Below, piece by piece: positions 7,401 through 16,076 of a stretch of DNA of 64,000 nt. The stretch lies in assembly GCA_016201105.1 (NCBI GenBank), contig JACQDN010000049.1, positions 1-64,000 on the forward strand, given 5' to 3'. The DNA is from Pseudomonadota bacterium (lineage in GTDB: Bacteria > Pseudomonadota > Alphaproteobacteria > Micropepsales > Micropepsaceae). Position 1 is the stretch's first letter. Every line of letters starts with the position of its first letter. The translations under genes were made by a program, and so were the position numbers. The notes under the pieces were generated by a model. The model saw only the letters and a program-made list of their open reading frames with translations. It was not told the DNA's origin and did not search any database.

Positions 7401-8474
7401 ATGAACGCCCTCGGTGGGCGCATTGCCCGCCTGATCGCGGCGCAAGGACCGCTCTCTGTCGCGCAGTTCATGACCATCGCGCTGCACGATCCGCAAGCCG
7501 GCACCTACGCGGCACGCGACCCCTTGGGGGCGCGCGGCGACTTCATCACCGCACCGGAAATCTGCCAGATCTTCGGCGAATTGATGGGACTGTGGTGCGT
7601 TCAGATCTGGCGCGACCAAGGTGCGCCGAAAAAGATTCGGCTGGTCGAACTAGGACCCGGTCGCGGCACGCTTATGGCGGATGCGCTGCGCGCCGCAAAG
7701 CTCGACCGCGATTTTCTTGCCGCAACGGAAGTGGTCCTCGTCGAAGCCAGCCCAACATTGCGAGATATCCAGCGCGCGCGGCTCAAGGATTCGCCGCTGC
7801 CGGTTCGTTGGTCGGACAGGTTTGACGAAACCTTGAGCGACCGTCCCTTGCTGCTGCTCGCGAATGAATTCTTCGATGCTTTGCCCGTCCGTCAGTTCGT
7901 CAAAACCGAACGGGGATGGTGCGAAAGAATGGTGATCGTCGAGGATGGCCGCCTTGCCTTTGCCTTGGCGCCCGCGATTTCCCACCTCGATATTGCGGCC
8001 GGCCGGGGCGATGCGGACATCGGCGCGGTTTACGAACTGTCTCCCGCCGCCTCGGCGCTTGGCGAAGAAATCGCGCGCGTGGTCGTCTCACAAGGCGGTG
8101 GCGCCCTCATCGTGGACTACGGCCACAACGGAACCGGTTTCGGCGAAACCCTGCAGGCTGTGCGCGAGCATCGTTTTGCGAACATTCTGGACGAACCGGG
8201 TGAAGCTGACCTCTCCGCTCATGTGGATTTCGCGAGTCTTGCCCGGGCGGCCGCGCTTGGCGGCGCAAAAGCCTTCGGACCCGTCGCGCAAGGCGCCTTC
8301 CTCGAACGCCTTGGCGTCCGCGCGCGCGCCGAAAACCTTGAGCGTGCCAATCCCGGCGAGGCAGCTCGGATTGCGGATGCGGTTCACCGCCTTGTCGATC
8401 CCCAAAAAATGGGCACCTTGTTCAAGGCACTGGCGATCTTGCCGGCGAGTGCGCTACCGCCACCCGGGTTTTGA
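7401..8474 (+). CDS. MidA/NDUFAF7-family SAM-dependent methyltransferase
   Basis: Protein of 357 residues with the SAM-binding motif LVELGPGRGTLMADALRA and the conserved LANEFFDALPVRQF of the MidA (DUF185, COG1565) family. The mitochondrial homologue NDUFAF7 dimethylates an arginine of a complex I subunit; the bacterial target is not established. It sits between lgt and pgeF, an arrangement common in alphaproteobacteria. Confidence 0.9.
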   Translation: MNALGGRIARLIAAQGPLSVAQFMTIALHDPQAGTYAARDPLGARGDFITAPEICQIFGELMGLWCVQIWRDQGAPKKIRLVELGPGRGTLMADALRAAKLDRDFLAATEVVLVEASPTLRDIQRARLKDSPLPVRWSDRFDETLSDRPLLLLANEFFDALPVRQFVKTERGWCERMVIVEDGRLAFALAPAISHLDIAAGRGDADIGAVYELSPAASALGEEIARVVVSQGGGALIVDYGHNGTGFGETLQAVREHRFANILDEPGEADLSAHVDFASLARAAALGGAKAFGPVAQGAFLERLGVRARAENLERANPGEAARIADAVHRLVDPQKMGTLFKALAILPASALPPPGF

Positions 8475-8478
8475 TTGC

Positions 8479-9243
8479 ATGTTCGTCGTCACCGCCTCCA
8501 ATTTGCGCACCAGCATCATCACGCATGGCTTCTTCGGCCGGCAAGGCGGTGTTTCGAGCGGAATCTTTGCCTCCCTCAATTGCGGCCCCGGTTCGGGCGA
8601 CGAGCGCGCCCATGTCATCGAGAACCGCAGACGCGCGCGCGAAACGCTGGGCGCAAGCGACCTCGTCAATGTGCATCAGATCCACAGCCCGCTCGCGATC
8701 GTCGTCAGCGCGCCCTGGGAGCTTGGCCAAGGTCCGCAGGCCGATGCGATGGCGACGGACGTGCCCGGCCTGGCGCTCGGCATTCTCACCGCCGATTGCG
8801 CGCCCATCCTGTTCGCCGATGCAGACGCAGGCGTGATCGGAGCGGCCCATGCCGGTTGGAAGGGAGCCCTTGGCGGCATCGTCGAATCCACCGTCCGAAA
8901 GATGGAAAAGCTGGGCGCTTCGCGTGCACGGATCGCGGCCGCGATAGGTCCCTGCATCAGCCAGAAGAACTACGAAGTGGGGCCGGAATTTCACGCGCGG
9001 TTTGCCGAGGCTGGCGCCGCCAATGGGCGATTCTTCGTCGCCAGCGACCGCGCGGACCACTGGCGTTTCGATTTGGAAAGTTTTGTGGCCGCACAATTTG
9101 TCGCTGCCGGCATAAAAAATGTGCAGGTGCTTGGTGCCTGCACCTATGCGCGCGATTCGGAGTTTTTCTCGTTCCGCAGAGCCACGCACCGGGGCGAAAA
9201 GGACTATGGACGCCAGCTTTCCGCCATTCTGTTGAAAGCCTGA
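8479..9243 (+). CDS. pgeF: Peptidoglycan editing factor PgeF / purine nucleoside phosphorylase (laccase domain)
   Basis: Protein of 254 residues of the YfiH/DUF152 family. The metal-site motifs VHQIHS, TADCAPI and AAHAGWKG are intact. Family members act as adenosine/purine nucleoside phosphorylases and deaminases, and in E. coli the protein helps exclude wrong muropeptide precursors. The start is the ATG four bases after the midA stop; an upstream open frame is a shadow of midA. Confidence 0.9.
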   Translation: MFVVTASNLRTSIITHGFFGRQGGVSSGIFASLNCGPGSGDERAHVIENRRRARETLGASDLVNVHQIHSPLAIVVSAPWELGQGPQADAMATDVPGLALGILTADCAPILFADADAGVIGAAHAGWKGALGGIVESTVRKMEKLGASRARIAAAIGPCISQKNYEVGPEFHARFAEAGAANGRFFVASDRADHWRFDLESFVAAQFVAAGIKNVQVLGACTYARDSEFFSFRRATHRGEKDYGRQLSAILLKA

Positions 9244-9348
9244 AAAGCGCCTTTCACCCACGCCTTTGCCTTGCTAGAACCCGCCCGGGTTCACCAATCT
9301 GTCAAACAAGAGGCCGGTGCTTCGATGGGCAAAGGGGACGTTCGGGGC

Positions 9349-10281
9349 ATGAAACTTCTCGCGGGCAATTCCAACCGCCCGCTGGCGGAAGCGATCGGCC
9401 AATATCTGAAGCTCCCCTTCACCAAGGCGGTGGTGCGGCGTTTCGCGGACATGGAAGTGTTCGTGGAGATTCAGGAGAACGTGCGCGGCGAAGACATCTT
9501 CGTCATCCAGTCCACCAGCTTTCCCGCCAACGACAATCTGATGGAACTGCTCATCGTGATAGACGCGCTGCGCAGAGCCAGCGCCAAGCGCATCACGGCG
9601 GTGCTGCCCTATTTCGGCTACGCGCGGCAGGACCGCAAAGTGGGTTCGCGCACGCCGATCTCGGCCAAGCTGGTCGCCAATCTCATCACCCAAGCGGGCG
9701 CCGACCGCGTGCTGACGGTGGATCTCCACGCCGGGCAGATCCAGGGCTTCTTCGATATCCCGACCGACAATCTCTACGCCCAGCCCGTGATGGTGCGCGA
9801 TATCCGCGACTATCTGGGCGGCGACAATCTGATGGTGGTGTCACCGGACGTCGGCGGCGTGGTGCGCGCGCGCGCGCTCGCCAAGCGGCTCGGCGCCGAT
9901 CTCGCCATCGTCGACAAACGCCGCGAGCGTGCGGGTGAATCCGAAGTGATGAACATCATCGGCGACGTGAAGGGGCGCTCCTGTATCCTGGTCGACGACA
10001 TCGTCGATTCCGGCGGCACCATCTGCAACGCCGCGGAAGCCTTGATCGAGAAGGGCGCCAAGGACGTCTGCGCCTATGCCACCCACGGCGTGCTCTCCGG
10101 CGGTGCGGTCGCGCGCATCCGCGGCTCCAAGCTCAAATCGATGGTGATCACCGATTCCATCGAAGCGACGGAAGAAGTGCAGAAGTGCCCGAACATAAGG
10201 CGCATCTCCATCGCCCCGCTGATCGGCGAAGCGATCCGACGCATCAATCACGAAGAGTCTGTTTCCAGCTTGTTCGATTAA
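9349..10281 (+). CDS. prs: Ribose-phosphate pyrophosphokinase
   Basis: Makes PRPP from ribose 5-phosphate and ATP for nucleotide, His and Trp synthesis. The 310-residue product has [10 protein letters not shown], the ribose-phosphate loop and the PRPP-binding motif [12 protein letters not shown]. The start [13 protein letters not shown] matches family starts; an in-frame ATG 24 bases earlier, with AAGAGG upstream, is an alternative. PRPP from this enzyme also feeds Apt at 21431. Confidence 0.95.
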   Translation: MKLLAGNSNRPLAEAIGQYLKLPFTKAVVRRFADMEVFVEIQENVRGEDIFVIQSTSFPANDNLMELLIVIDALRRASAKRITAVLPYFGYARQDRKVGSRTPISAKLVANLITQAGADRVLTVDLHAGQIQGFFDIPTDNLYAQPVMVRDIRDYLGGDNLMVVSPDVGGVVRARALAKRLGADLAIVDKRRERAGESEVMNIIGDVKGRSCILVDDIVDSGGTICNAAEALIEKGAKDVCAYATHGVLSGGAVARIRGSKLKSMVITDSIEATEEVQKCPNIRRISIAPLIGEAIRRINHEESVSSLFD

Positions 10282-10309
10282 GCTCTTCTCTACGCTATCA
10301 ACCAGAAAA

Positions 10310-10482
10310 CACTCTCCCTCTCCCTCGCGAAGCGGGGGAGAGGGTTGTGGTGAGGGGGTGCTGAAGTCGCTACCGAAGCTATCGTCTAAGGGAGTTGCTG
10401 CCGCATGCCTTTGAATTCTGTAGCGCGGAGAGACCCCCTCACCCTGCCCTCTCCCCCTGAGGGGGAGAGGGAAATGCCTTTA
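10310..10482. repeat. Paired hairpins, CTCTCCC/GGGAGAG type
   Basis: Two strong hairpins lie about 90 bases apart: CCCTCTCCC with GGGGGAGAGGG near 10316-10345, and CCCTCTCCCC with GGGGGAGAGGG near 10449-10471. The parts are also mutually complementary (GGTGAGGGGGT with ACCCCCTCACC). This is a typical dispersed intergenic repeat. It follows prs and could stop transcription. Confidence 0.65.
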
Positions 10483-10501
10483 ATTTGGTGAGAGATCGCT
10501 A

Positions 10502-10610
10502 TGCCGACACCAGCTGAAAGAGCTCGAAGCTCTCCTCCGCGAAGGCTACACGCGCCGTGCGCAACCCCTCACCGAAGAAGCGATCCGCCGCGCCAAGACG
10601 GTAAAGGTTT
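10502..10610 (+). pseudogene. Coding-like fragment of unknown origin
   Basis: Read in the frame starting at 10502, this stretch gives a helix-like, coding-looking peptide containing LKELEALLREGYTRR and PLTEEAIRRAK. It has no plausible start and then runs into arginine-rich antisense of the racemase gene. It looks like the end or middle of a lost gene at a rearrangement point; I do not recognise the family. Confidence 0.25.
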
Positions 10611-11297
10611 CTCGCTCACGGCGACCTCAACGGCCGCGCGCGCGAGCAGCCTGGTGCTGTCGAGCGTGGGAAGGGGTGATGTCGAATCGTCGAGCAGCAT
10701 GGGCAATTCGGTGCAACCCAGCACGACCGCATCGCAGCCCTGATCTTTCATTGTGGAAACGACGGCAGCGAACCTGTTACGCGACCCATCGCGAATACTG
10801 CCGCGCACAAGTTCGTCGAAGATGATGGCCTGGATGATTTCGCGTTCATCTTCTTCCGGCGCGAGACTTTGCAAACCCCGCTTCGCAAATTCGCGCGGAT
10901 AGATCGGACCCTCCATCGTCCAGCGCGTGCCCGTGACGGCGATCTTCGAGAACCCACGCCGCTTGGCCTCGTCGGCGACGACGCCGGCGATGTGCAGGCC
11001 CGGCAGTGCGAAGTCCGCGCCCGGCGCTTCCAGCGCCAGATGCGCCGTGTTGTCGGGACAGATGAAGAAATCGGCGCCGGCCGCCGCCAAGCGGTGAACC
11101 GAATTTGCGAAGCGGGCGCGAACGGGCGCCAGGTCGAGGCTTTCCCAATCCGCCATGCTCGCGCCCATCGCTTCGATGTCCATGACGATGTGGGGGTGAA
11201 AATGCGCGCCCCGTTTGCGCTCGCCCTCGTGCACGGCGGCGAGAAAGCAAAGCGCGGCGCCTTCGCCGCTATGGGCCAAAATTCCGATGCGTTTCAT
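10569..11297 (-). CDS. Aspartate/glutamate racemase-family protein
   Basis: Protein of 242 residues with the two catalytic cysteines of PLP-independent Asp/Glu racemases: ICPDNTAH in the first half and VLGCTELPML in the second. The start MKRIGILAHSGEGA is preferred over an ATG 11 codons upstream because it matches family starts. The C-terminal SEKPLPSWRGGSLLR goes a little past the usual LLARAAL end and meets the coding-like fragment, so its 3' end may have been altered by rearrangement. The substrate is not determined. Confidence 0.8.
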   Translation of the reverse strand: MKRIGILAHSGEGAALCFLAAVHEGERKRGAHFHPHIVMDIEAMGASMADWESLDLAPVRARFANSVHRLAAAGADFFICPDNTAHLALEAPGADFALPGLHIAGVVADEAKRRGFSKIAVTGTRWTMEGPIYPREFAKRGLQSLAPEEDEREIIQAIIFDELVRGSIRDGSRNRFAAVVSTMKDQGCDAVVLGCTELPMLLDDSTSPLPTLDSTRLLARAAVEVAVSEKPLPSWRGGSLLR

Positions 11298-11490
11298 GGG
11301 ATGAACTATGGCGCAGGACGGGCGCGCCAAAAGAGCGTTCGGCGCATCGCGGTTGCGCGTCTGGGGCTTGCGGAAAAGCGTGCCAGAACGCGCGGTTGCG
11401 TTGATTGTGCCCTTCCGCTAAAAGCCTCGCCTTTCCGGCCCCGATGGGACGTCTCGCTGGCAACAGCGTTGAAAATCAAGGACTTACGCC

Positions 11491-12258
11491 ATGCGCGAGA
11501 TGCAGGAGCTGCGTGCGGAAGCACGCCAAGGCACGGGCAAGGGCCCGTCTTACCGGACCCGTCTGAAGGGTCTCGTCCCCGGCATCGTCTATGGCGGCAA
11601 TGGTGAGCCGCAAACCGTCGCGGTTCCGCGGCGCGATCTCGAGCGTCACGCCGAGACCGGCACCTTCCTCACCACGCTCATCATGCTCGATATCGACGGC
11701 CAGAAGACCCGCGTGATTCCGCGCCAGTTGCAGCTCGATCCCGTCAGCGATCGCCCGGTCCATGTCGACTTCATGCGGCTGGCCGAAGGCGCGACGGTGC
11801 GCCTGCACATTCCCGTGCGCTTCAAGAACCATTCGGAGTCGCCCGGCCTCAAGCGCGGCGGCGTGCTCAACATCGTGCGCCACGAGATCCTAATGCTCTG
11901 CCCGGCCGACAGCATTCCGGAATATATCGAAGGCGATCTGACAGGCCTGGAAATCCATGGCACCTTGCACATATCCTCGATCGAATTGCCCAAGGGCGTG
12001 AAGCCGCTCGTCCGCGAGAAGGACTTCACCATCGCCTCCATCGTGGCACCGACCAGCGTCATCGAAGAGCAGCGCGCGGCGCAGGAAGCGGCTGCTGCCG
12101 CCGCCGCGGCGCCTGTCGTCGAAGGCGTCGAAGGTGCGGTGCCTGCCGAAGGCGCAGCTCCCGCGGCTGGCGCGGCGCCTGCTGCCGGTGCAGCGCCTGC
12201 TGCCGGTGCGGCTCCCGCCGCCGGTGCGGCCGCCGCCAAGGCGCCTGCAAAGAAGTAA
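11491..12258 (+). CDS. rplY: 50S ribosomal protein L25/general stress protein Ctc
   Basis: Binds 5S rRNA in the large subunit. The N-terminal L25 domain covers about residues 1-95 (RTRLKGLVPGIVYGG) and the TL5/Ctc C-terminal domain about 100-185, as in most alphaproteobacteria. The last 60 or so residues are a low-complexity tail of repeated Ala-Pro-Ala-Ala-Gly units ending in Lys, encoded by near-identical 18-base repeats. It heads the rplY-pth-ychF-maoC-maoC group. Confidence 0.95.
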   Translation: MREMQELRAEARQGTGKGPSYRTRLKGLVPGIVYGGNGEPQTVAVPRRDLERHAETGTFLTTLIMLDIDGQKTRVIPRQLQLDPVSDRPVHVDFMRLAEGATVRLHIPVRFKNHSESPGLKRGGVLNIVRHEILMLCPADSIPEYIEGDLTGLEIHGTLHISSIELPKGVKPLVREKDFTIASIVAPTSVIEEQRAAQEAAAAAAAAPVVEGVEGAVPAEGAAPAAGAAPAAGAAPAAGAAPAAGAAAAKAPAKK

Positions 12259-12260
12259 TT

Positions 12261-12358
12261 CATGCCCTTCGGGGCATCGCTTGCGCGATGCACCTCAGGG
12301 TGACGCCGCACTGCCGTCATGGTGAGGTGCGAGCGAAGCGAGCCTCGAACCATGATGG
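12261..12358. repeat. Dispersed palindromic repeats, family 3, two adjacent copies
   Basis: Two related palindromes lie side by side: one built on GCATCGCTTGCGCGATGC (near 12274) and one on GTGAGGTGCGAGCGAAGCGAG (near 12320). This is the common alphaproteobacterial repeat that reads as CCTGAGGTGCGAGC...CTCGAAGGATGA. The second copy runs through the pth start, so the ATGATG of pth is part of the repeat. A further copy is at 54184-54295. Confidence 0.7.
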
Positions 12359-12966
12359 ACACTCCCCTTCTCGTCGCCGGGCTTGGAAATCCCGGCGTGG
12401 AATACGCGCGCAACCGCCACAACGCCGGCTTCATGGCCGTGGACACGATCCACGAGAGCTACGCGTTCGGGCCGTGGCGCGTGCGCTTTCACGGTTTCTT
12501 CAGCGAGGGCACGCTGGGCGGGCGCAAGAGCTATCTGCTGAAGCCGCAGACCTACATGAACGAGAGCGGCCTCTCGATCGGCCCGGCGATGCGCTTCTTC
12601 AAGCTACCGCTCTCGGCGCTGGTCGTCATCCACGACGAGATCGACCTGGCCGCGGCCAAGCTGAAAGTGAAGACCGGCGGCGGCGACGCCGGCAACAACG
12701 GCGCGCGTTCCATCACCGCAGCTCTGGGCCCCGACTATCGGCGCGTGCGCATCGGCATCGGCCATCCCGGCGAAAAGGGCCGCGTGCACGGCCACGTGCT
12801 CGGCAATTTCTCCAAGGCCGACGAGCAATGGATCGTACCGATGTTGACCGCCATCGCCGAAGCGGCCCCGCTGCTGGCGCGCGACGACGATGTCGGTTTC
12901 ATGAACAAGGTGACGCTCGCGCTGAATCCGCCGGTGAAGAAAAACAAAAAGGACGAAACAGAGTGA
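12352..12966 (+). CDS. pth: Peptidyl-tRNA hydrolase
   Basis: Recycles peptidyl-tRNA released from stalled ribosomes. The 204-residue protein has AGLGNPGVEY, the catalytic-His motif NRHNAGFMAVD, and LLKPQTYMNESG. The start is one of two tandem ATG codons inside a dispersed repeat; the upstream in-frame ATG lies within the repeat and adds residues not seen in the family. The C-terminal tail is Lys-rich. Next to rplY and ychF, as usual. Confidence 0.94.
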   Translation: MMDTPLLVAGLGNPGVEYARNRHNAGFMAVDTIHESYAFGPWRVRFHGFFSEGTLGGRKSYLLKPQTYMNESGLSIGPAMRFFKLPLSALVVIHDEIDLAAAKLKVKTGGGDAGNNGARSITAALGPDYRRVRIGIGHPGEKGRVHGHVLGNFSKADEQWIVPMLTAIAEAAPLLARDDDVGFMNKVTLALNPPVKKNKKDETE

Positions 12967-12987
12967 GTGTGATGAAGTTTTCCGTTT

Positions 12988-13132
12988 CACCTCCCCCTTG
13001 TGGGGAGGTCGAAATTTGCGAAGCAAATTTCGGGTGGGGGGAAGCCTCTCCACCCAGCTCTATTCTTCCCCCTCACCCGAAAAATCTTTCGCTGCGCTCA
13101 AGATTTTTCGACCTCTCCACAAGGGAGAGGTG
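12988..13132. repeat. Dispersed palindromic element, family 1, copy 2
   Basis: Same modules as 665-804 but in reverse order: the AAATTTGC/GCAAATTT hairpin first, then CGAAAAATC/GATTTTTCG, bounded by CACCTCCCCC and GGGAGAGGTG. The last bases GGGAGAGGTG end five bases before the ychF start codon and look like its ribosome-binding site. Confidence 0.75.
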
Positions 13133-13137
13133 ATTAA

Positions 13138-14235
13138 ATGGGTTTCAAATGCGGCATCGTCGGATTGCCGAATGTCGGCAAGTCGACGCTCTTCAACGCG
13201 CTGACGCAGACCGCCGCCGCGCAAGCCGCGAACTATCCGTTCTGCACCATCGAGCCGAATGTCGGCGATGTGGCGGTTCCCGATCCGCGTCTGGACAAGC
13301 TGGCGCAAATCGCGGGCTCCGCGCAGGAACTTCCCACCCGCATCACCTTCGTGGATATCGCGGGGCTGGTGCGCGGCGCATCGAAGGGTGAAGGACTGGG
13401 CAATCAATTCCTCGCCAACATCCGCGAAGTCGACGCCGTCGCGCATGTGCTGCGCTGTTTTGTCGATGACGACATCACCCATGTCGAAGGACGCATCGAT
13501 CCCGTCGGCGACGCCGATACGGTGGAAACCGAATTGATGCTGGCCGATCTGGAGAGCCTGGAACGCCGCGCGATTCCCATCGAGAAGAAGGCGAAATCCG
13601 GGGAGAAGGAAGCCAAGGAGCAGTTCGCGCTGATGAGCAAGGCGCTGGTTCTGCTGCGTGAGGGCAAGCCGGCGCGCCAGGCGGAGCTGACACCGGAAGA
13701 ACGCGAGCCCTATCGCCAACTCGGGTTGATGACGCAGAAGCCCGTTCTCTATGTCTGCAATGTGGACGAGGCGTCCGCCGCCAAGGGCAACGAATATTCC
13801 AACCGTGCGGAAGAGAAAGCCAAGCGCGAAGGCGCGGCGTGCGTGGTGATCTCCGCTCGCATCGAAGAAGAAGTCGCGCAGCTGCCGGAAGGCGAGCGCG
13901 AGGAATTCCTGCACAGCCTTGGGCTGGAAGAGCCCGGGCTCAATCGCCTCATCCGCGCGGGCTATGGCTTGCTCGGCCTCATCACCTTTTTCACGGCAGG
14001 TCCCAAAGAAGCGCGCGCCTGGACGGTGACCAAGGGTTCCAAGGCGCCGCAAGCGGCGGGCGTCATCCATACCGATTTCGAACACGGTTTCATCCGCGCC
14101 GAGACCATCGCCTTTGACGACTTCGTATCGCTGAACGGCGAAGCGGGCGCCAAGGATGCCGGCAAGATGCGGCTGGAAGGAAAAGAATACATCGTTCAGG
14201 ACGGCGACGTAATGCACTTCCGGTTCAACGCGTAA
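13138..14235 (+). CDS. ychF: Redox-regulated ATPase/GTPase YchF (Obg family)
   Basis: Translation-associated P-loop ATPase of 365 residues, full length. G1 is GLPNVGKST at residues 9-17. The NKxD motif is replaced by NVDE (in YVCNVDEAS), the change that gives YchF its ATP preference. A coiled-coil insertion and a C-terminal TGS domain ending in [11 protein letters not shown] follow. Its Shine-Dalgarno appears to be supplied by the palindromic repeat upstream. MaoC genes follow six bases later. Confidence 0.95.
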   Translation: MGFKCGIVGLPNVGKSTLFNALTQTAAAQAANYPFCTIEPNVGDVAVPDPRLDKLAQIAGSAQELPTRITFVDIAGLVRGASKGEGLGNQFLANIREVDAVAHVLRCFVDDDITHVEGRIDPVGDADTVETELMLADLESLERRAIPIEKKAKSGEKEAKEQFALMSKALVLLREGKPARQAELTPEEREPYRQLGLMTQKPVLYVCNVDEASAAKGNEYSNRAEEKAKREGAACVVISARIEEEVAQLPEGEREEFLHSLGLEEPGLNRLIRAGYGLLGLITFFTAGPKEARAWTVTKGSKAPQAAGVIHTDFEHGFIRAETIAFDDFVSLNGEAGAKDAGKMRLEGKEYIVQDGDVMHFRFNA

Positions 14236-14240
14236 TCCGC

Positions 14241-14693
14241 ATGTTGCATTTTGAAGATTTTTCCGTGGGTCAGCGTTTCGCGCTGGGCCCCTACAACGTG
14301 ACGAAAGAAGAGATCATCGAATTCGCGCGCGAATTCGATCCCCAGCCGCATCATCTCGACGAAGACGCCGCGAAGACATCCATGCTGGGCGGGCTTTCGG
14401 CGTCCGGCTGGCATACCTCCGTCATGGCGATGCGCATGTTCGTGGACGGGCTTCTCAACAACACCGCCACGCGCGGCGGCGCCGGCGTGGAAGATGCGCG
14501 CTGGATCAAGCCGGTGCGCCCGGACGACGTATTGCGGATGGATGTAGAGGTGATCGAAACCCGCGCCGGCAAGCGCAAGCTCGATTTCGGCTATGTGAAA
14601 TGCAGCTGGACCGTATTCAACCAGCGCGAACAGGTGGCGAAGTTCATCGTGAGCGCCGCCGTGCTGCATCGCGGGGTTGACGATGTGGTTTGA
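14241..14693 (+). CDS. MaoC-family (R)-specific enoyl-CoA hydratase-like protein
   Basis: Hot-dog fold protein of 150 residues. The hydratase signature is present as FAREFDPQPHHLDEDAA followed by GLSASGWHTSVMAMR. It probably hydrates or dehydrates acyl-CoA substrates in the cytoplasm; the substrate is unknown. Its last codons overlap the next gene, a paralogue, and the two may form a heteromer or a double hot-dog pair. Confidence 0.88.
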   Translation: MLHFEDFSVGQRFALGPYNVTKEEIIEFAREFDPQPHHLDEDAAKTSMLGGLSASGWHTSVMAMRMFVDGLLNNTATRGGAGVEDARWIKPVRPDDVLRMDVEVIETRAGKRKLDFGYVKCSWTVFNQREQVAKFIVSAAVLHRGVDDVV

Positions 14694-15147
14694 AGATATC
14701 GTCATCGGCTCCAGGCGCGTTCTGGGCACCCACGCCTTCAGCGAAGACGAGATCATTGCCTTCGCAAAGAAGTACGACCCGCAGCCGTTTCATATCGACC
14801 GCGAAGCGGCGAAGGCATCCATCTTCGGCGGCATTATCGCCAGCGGCTGGCACACCGCTTGTATCTGGATGCGGCTCGGCATCGAAAGCCGCAAGCGCGA
14901 AGCCGTTGAAGGCGATCCGCTGCAGCGCGCCGGCGTGTCGCCCGGCTTCGAGAATTTGCGCTGGCTGAGGCCGGTGCGTCCGGGCGTGGCGCTGACCTAC
15001 ACCTCGACGGTCGTCGAAAAAGTCGAGTTGAAATCGCGGCCGGAGCTCGGTCTCGTCAAAACCCTCAACGAAGCCCGCGATGCCGACGGCAAGCTCTATA
15101 TGAGCTTTACCGGCAAGGGCTTCGTGCAAAGGCGCCCGAAAAGCTGA
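14683..15147 (+). CDS. MaoC-family dehydratase, second copy
   Basis: Paralogue of the preceding gene, 154 residues, with FAKKYDPQPFHIDREAA and IIASGWHTACIWMR. The start is the ATG inside the end of the first MaoC gene; a TTG two codons earlier is an alternative. The overlapping tandem arrangement with a shared fold suggests a stable two-subunit enzyme. Confidence 0.88.
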   Translation: MWFEDIVIGSRRVLGTHAFSEDEIIAFAKKYDPQPFHIDREAAKASIFGGIIASGWHTACIWMRLGIESRKREAVEGDPLQRAGVSPGFENLRWLRPVRPGVALTYTSTVVEKVELKSRPELGLVKTLNEARDADGKLYMSFTGKGFVQRRPKS

Positions 15148-15214
15148 TCGCCCAACTTCTGCCGCAACGCGGACCGACGCTTCCAGTGCTGGGAAGCGAA
15201 GGGAGCGGATCATC

Positions 15215-16075
15215 ATGTTTCGCAGGATCTTTCTTTTGGTTCTTTGCGTTGCAGCTTTGGCCGGCTGTGGCGAAAGCGCAAACCGGTCGCTGCCGAGCGA
15301 CAAGAATCTGGCCGACCGGGTTTCAGCCGAAGGTGCCCAGCAATTCAGCTACACGCATTTTCTGTCCTATGTCATGGCGCATGACGCGATCAATCCGCGC
15401 TATGAACGGGCGCGCCAGCGCTGCCTCTACGACGGCGCGCTTCACTGCAAGCTGCTCTCTGCCAATATCAGCCTGGGAGACGGGTCAAACGATTCCTACT
15501 CTTCCGCACAACTCGATCTGCTCCTGCCGCACGATCAGATCGAGAAATTCCAGAAGAGCATTCTCGAGCCTCTGCCAGGCCAAGCACCGGGCGACGTCGT
15601 GCTGCGGTCCCGCTCGACGCGCGCTCAAAGCGTGGAAGACGCGGCGGGGCAAGCGACCCGCAAAGTCGCGCAGCTGACAGTTTATCGCGACCGTCTCCTG
15701 GCCTTGTCCAAACGGCCCAATCTGAGTGTGGACGACGTGATCAAGGTGGAGTCCGAACTCTCCCGTGTGCAGGGCGAACTGGATGATGCGGTCGGCACCA
15801 AGGACGACGTGCAGGGACGCATTGCGCGCGAAGAGGTCAACATCTCCTTCGAGGAACGCGCCAGCACGGCGGGGCCGTTGGCGCAGGTCTGGCGCGACGC
15901 TTCGTCCACCTTCATGGACAGCACTGCCTCGGCCCTGCGCTTCTTCATCCAGCTCATCCCCTGGCTGCCGGTCATGGCAGCTCTGATTTTCTTCGTGTCT
16001 TGGGTTTGGCGGTTGTTTCGGCGGCGGCAAAAAGCCATCGTTGCGGTCGAAAAAAATCCACCCACCGGAGGCTGA
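15215..16075 (+). CDS. DUF4349 lipoprotein
   Basis: Membrane-anchored protein of 286 residues. The signal peptide ends in a lipobox (LAGC, Cys18), so Lgt should acylate it. The extracytoplasmic part contains a coiled-coil region with LSVDDVIKVESELSRVQGEL, the hallmark of DUF4349, and there is a membrane helix near residues 245-267 (PWLPVMAALIFFVSWVW) followed by a basic tail. The function of the family is unknown. One base separates it from the dienelactone hydrolase gene. Confidence 0.82.
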   Translation: MFRRIFLLVLCVAALAGCGESANRSLPSDKNLADRVSAEGAQQFSYTHFLSYVMAHDAINPRYERARQRCLYDGALHCKLLSANISLGDGSNDSYSSAQLDLLLPHDQIEKFQKSILEPLPGQAPGDVVLRSRSTRAQSVEDAAGQATRKVAQLTVYRDRLLALSKRPNLSVDDVIKVESELSRVQGELDDAVGTKDDVQGRIAREEVNISFEERASTAGPLAQVWRDASSTFMDSTASALRFFIQLIPWLPVMAALIFFVSWVWRLFRRRQKAIVAVEKNPPTGG

Positions 16076-16076
16076 C

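Noticed and set aside
12150-12240. Tandem repeats that might suggest a CRISPR array
   Set aside because: They are in-frame 18-base units coding for the Ala-Pro tail of L25, without spacers.
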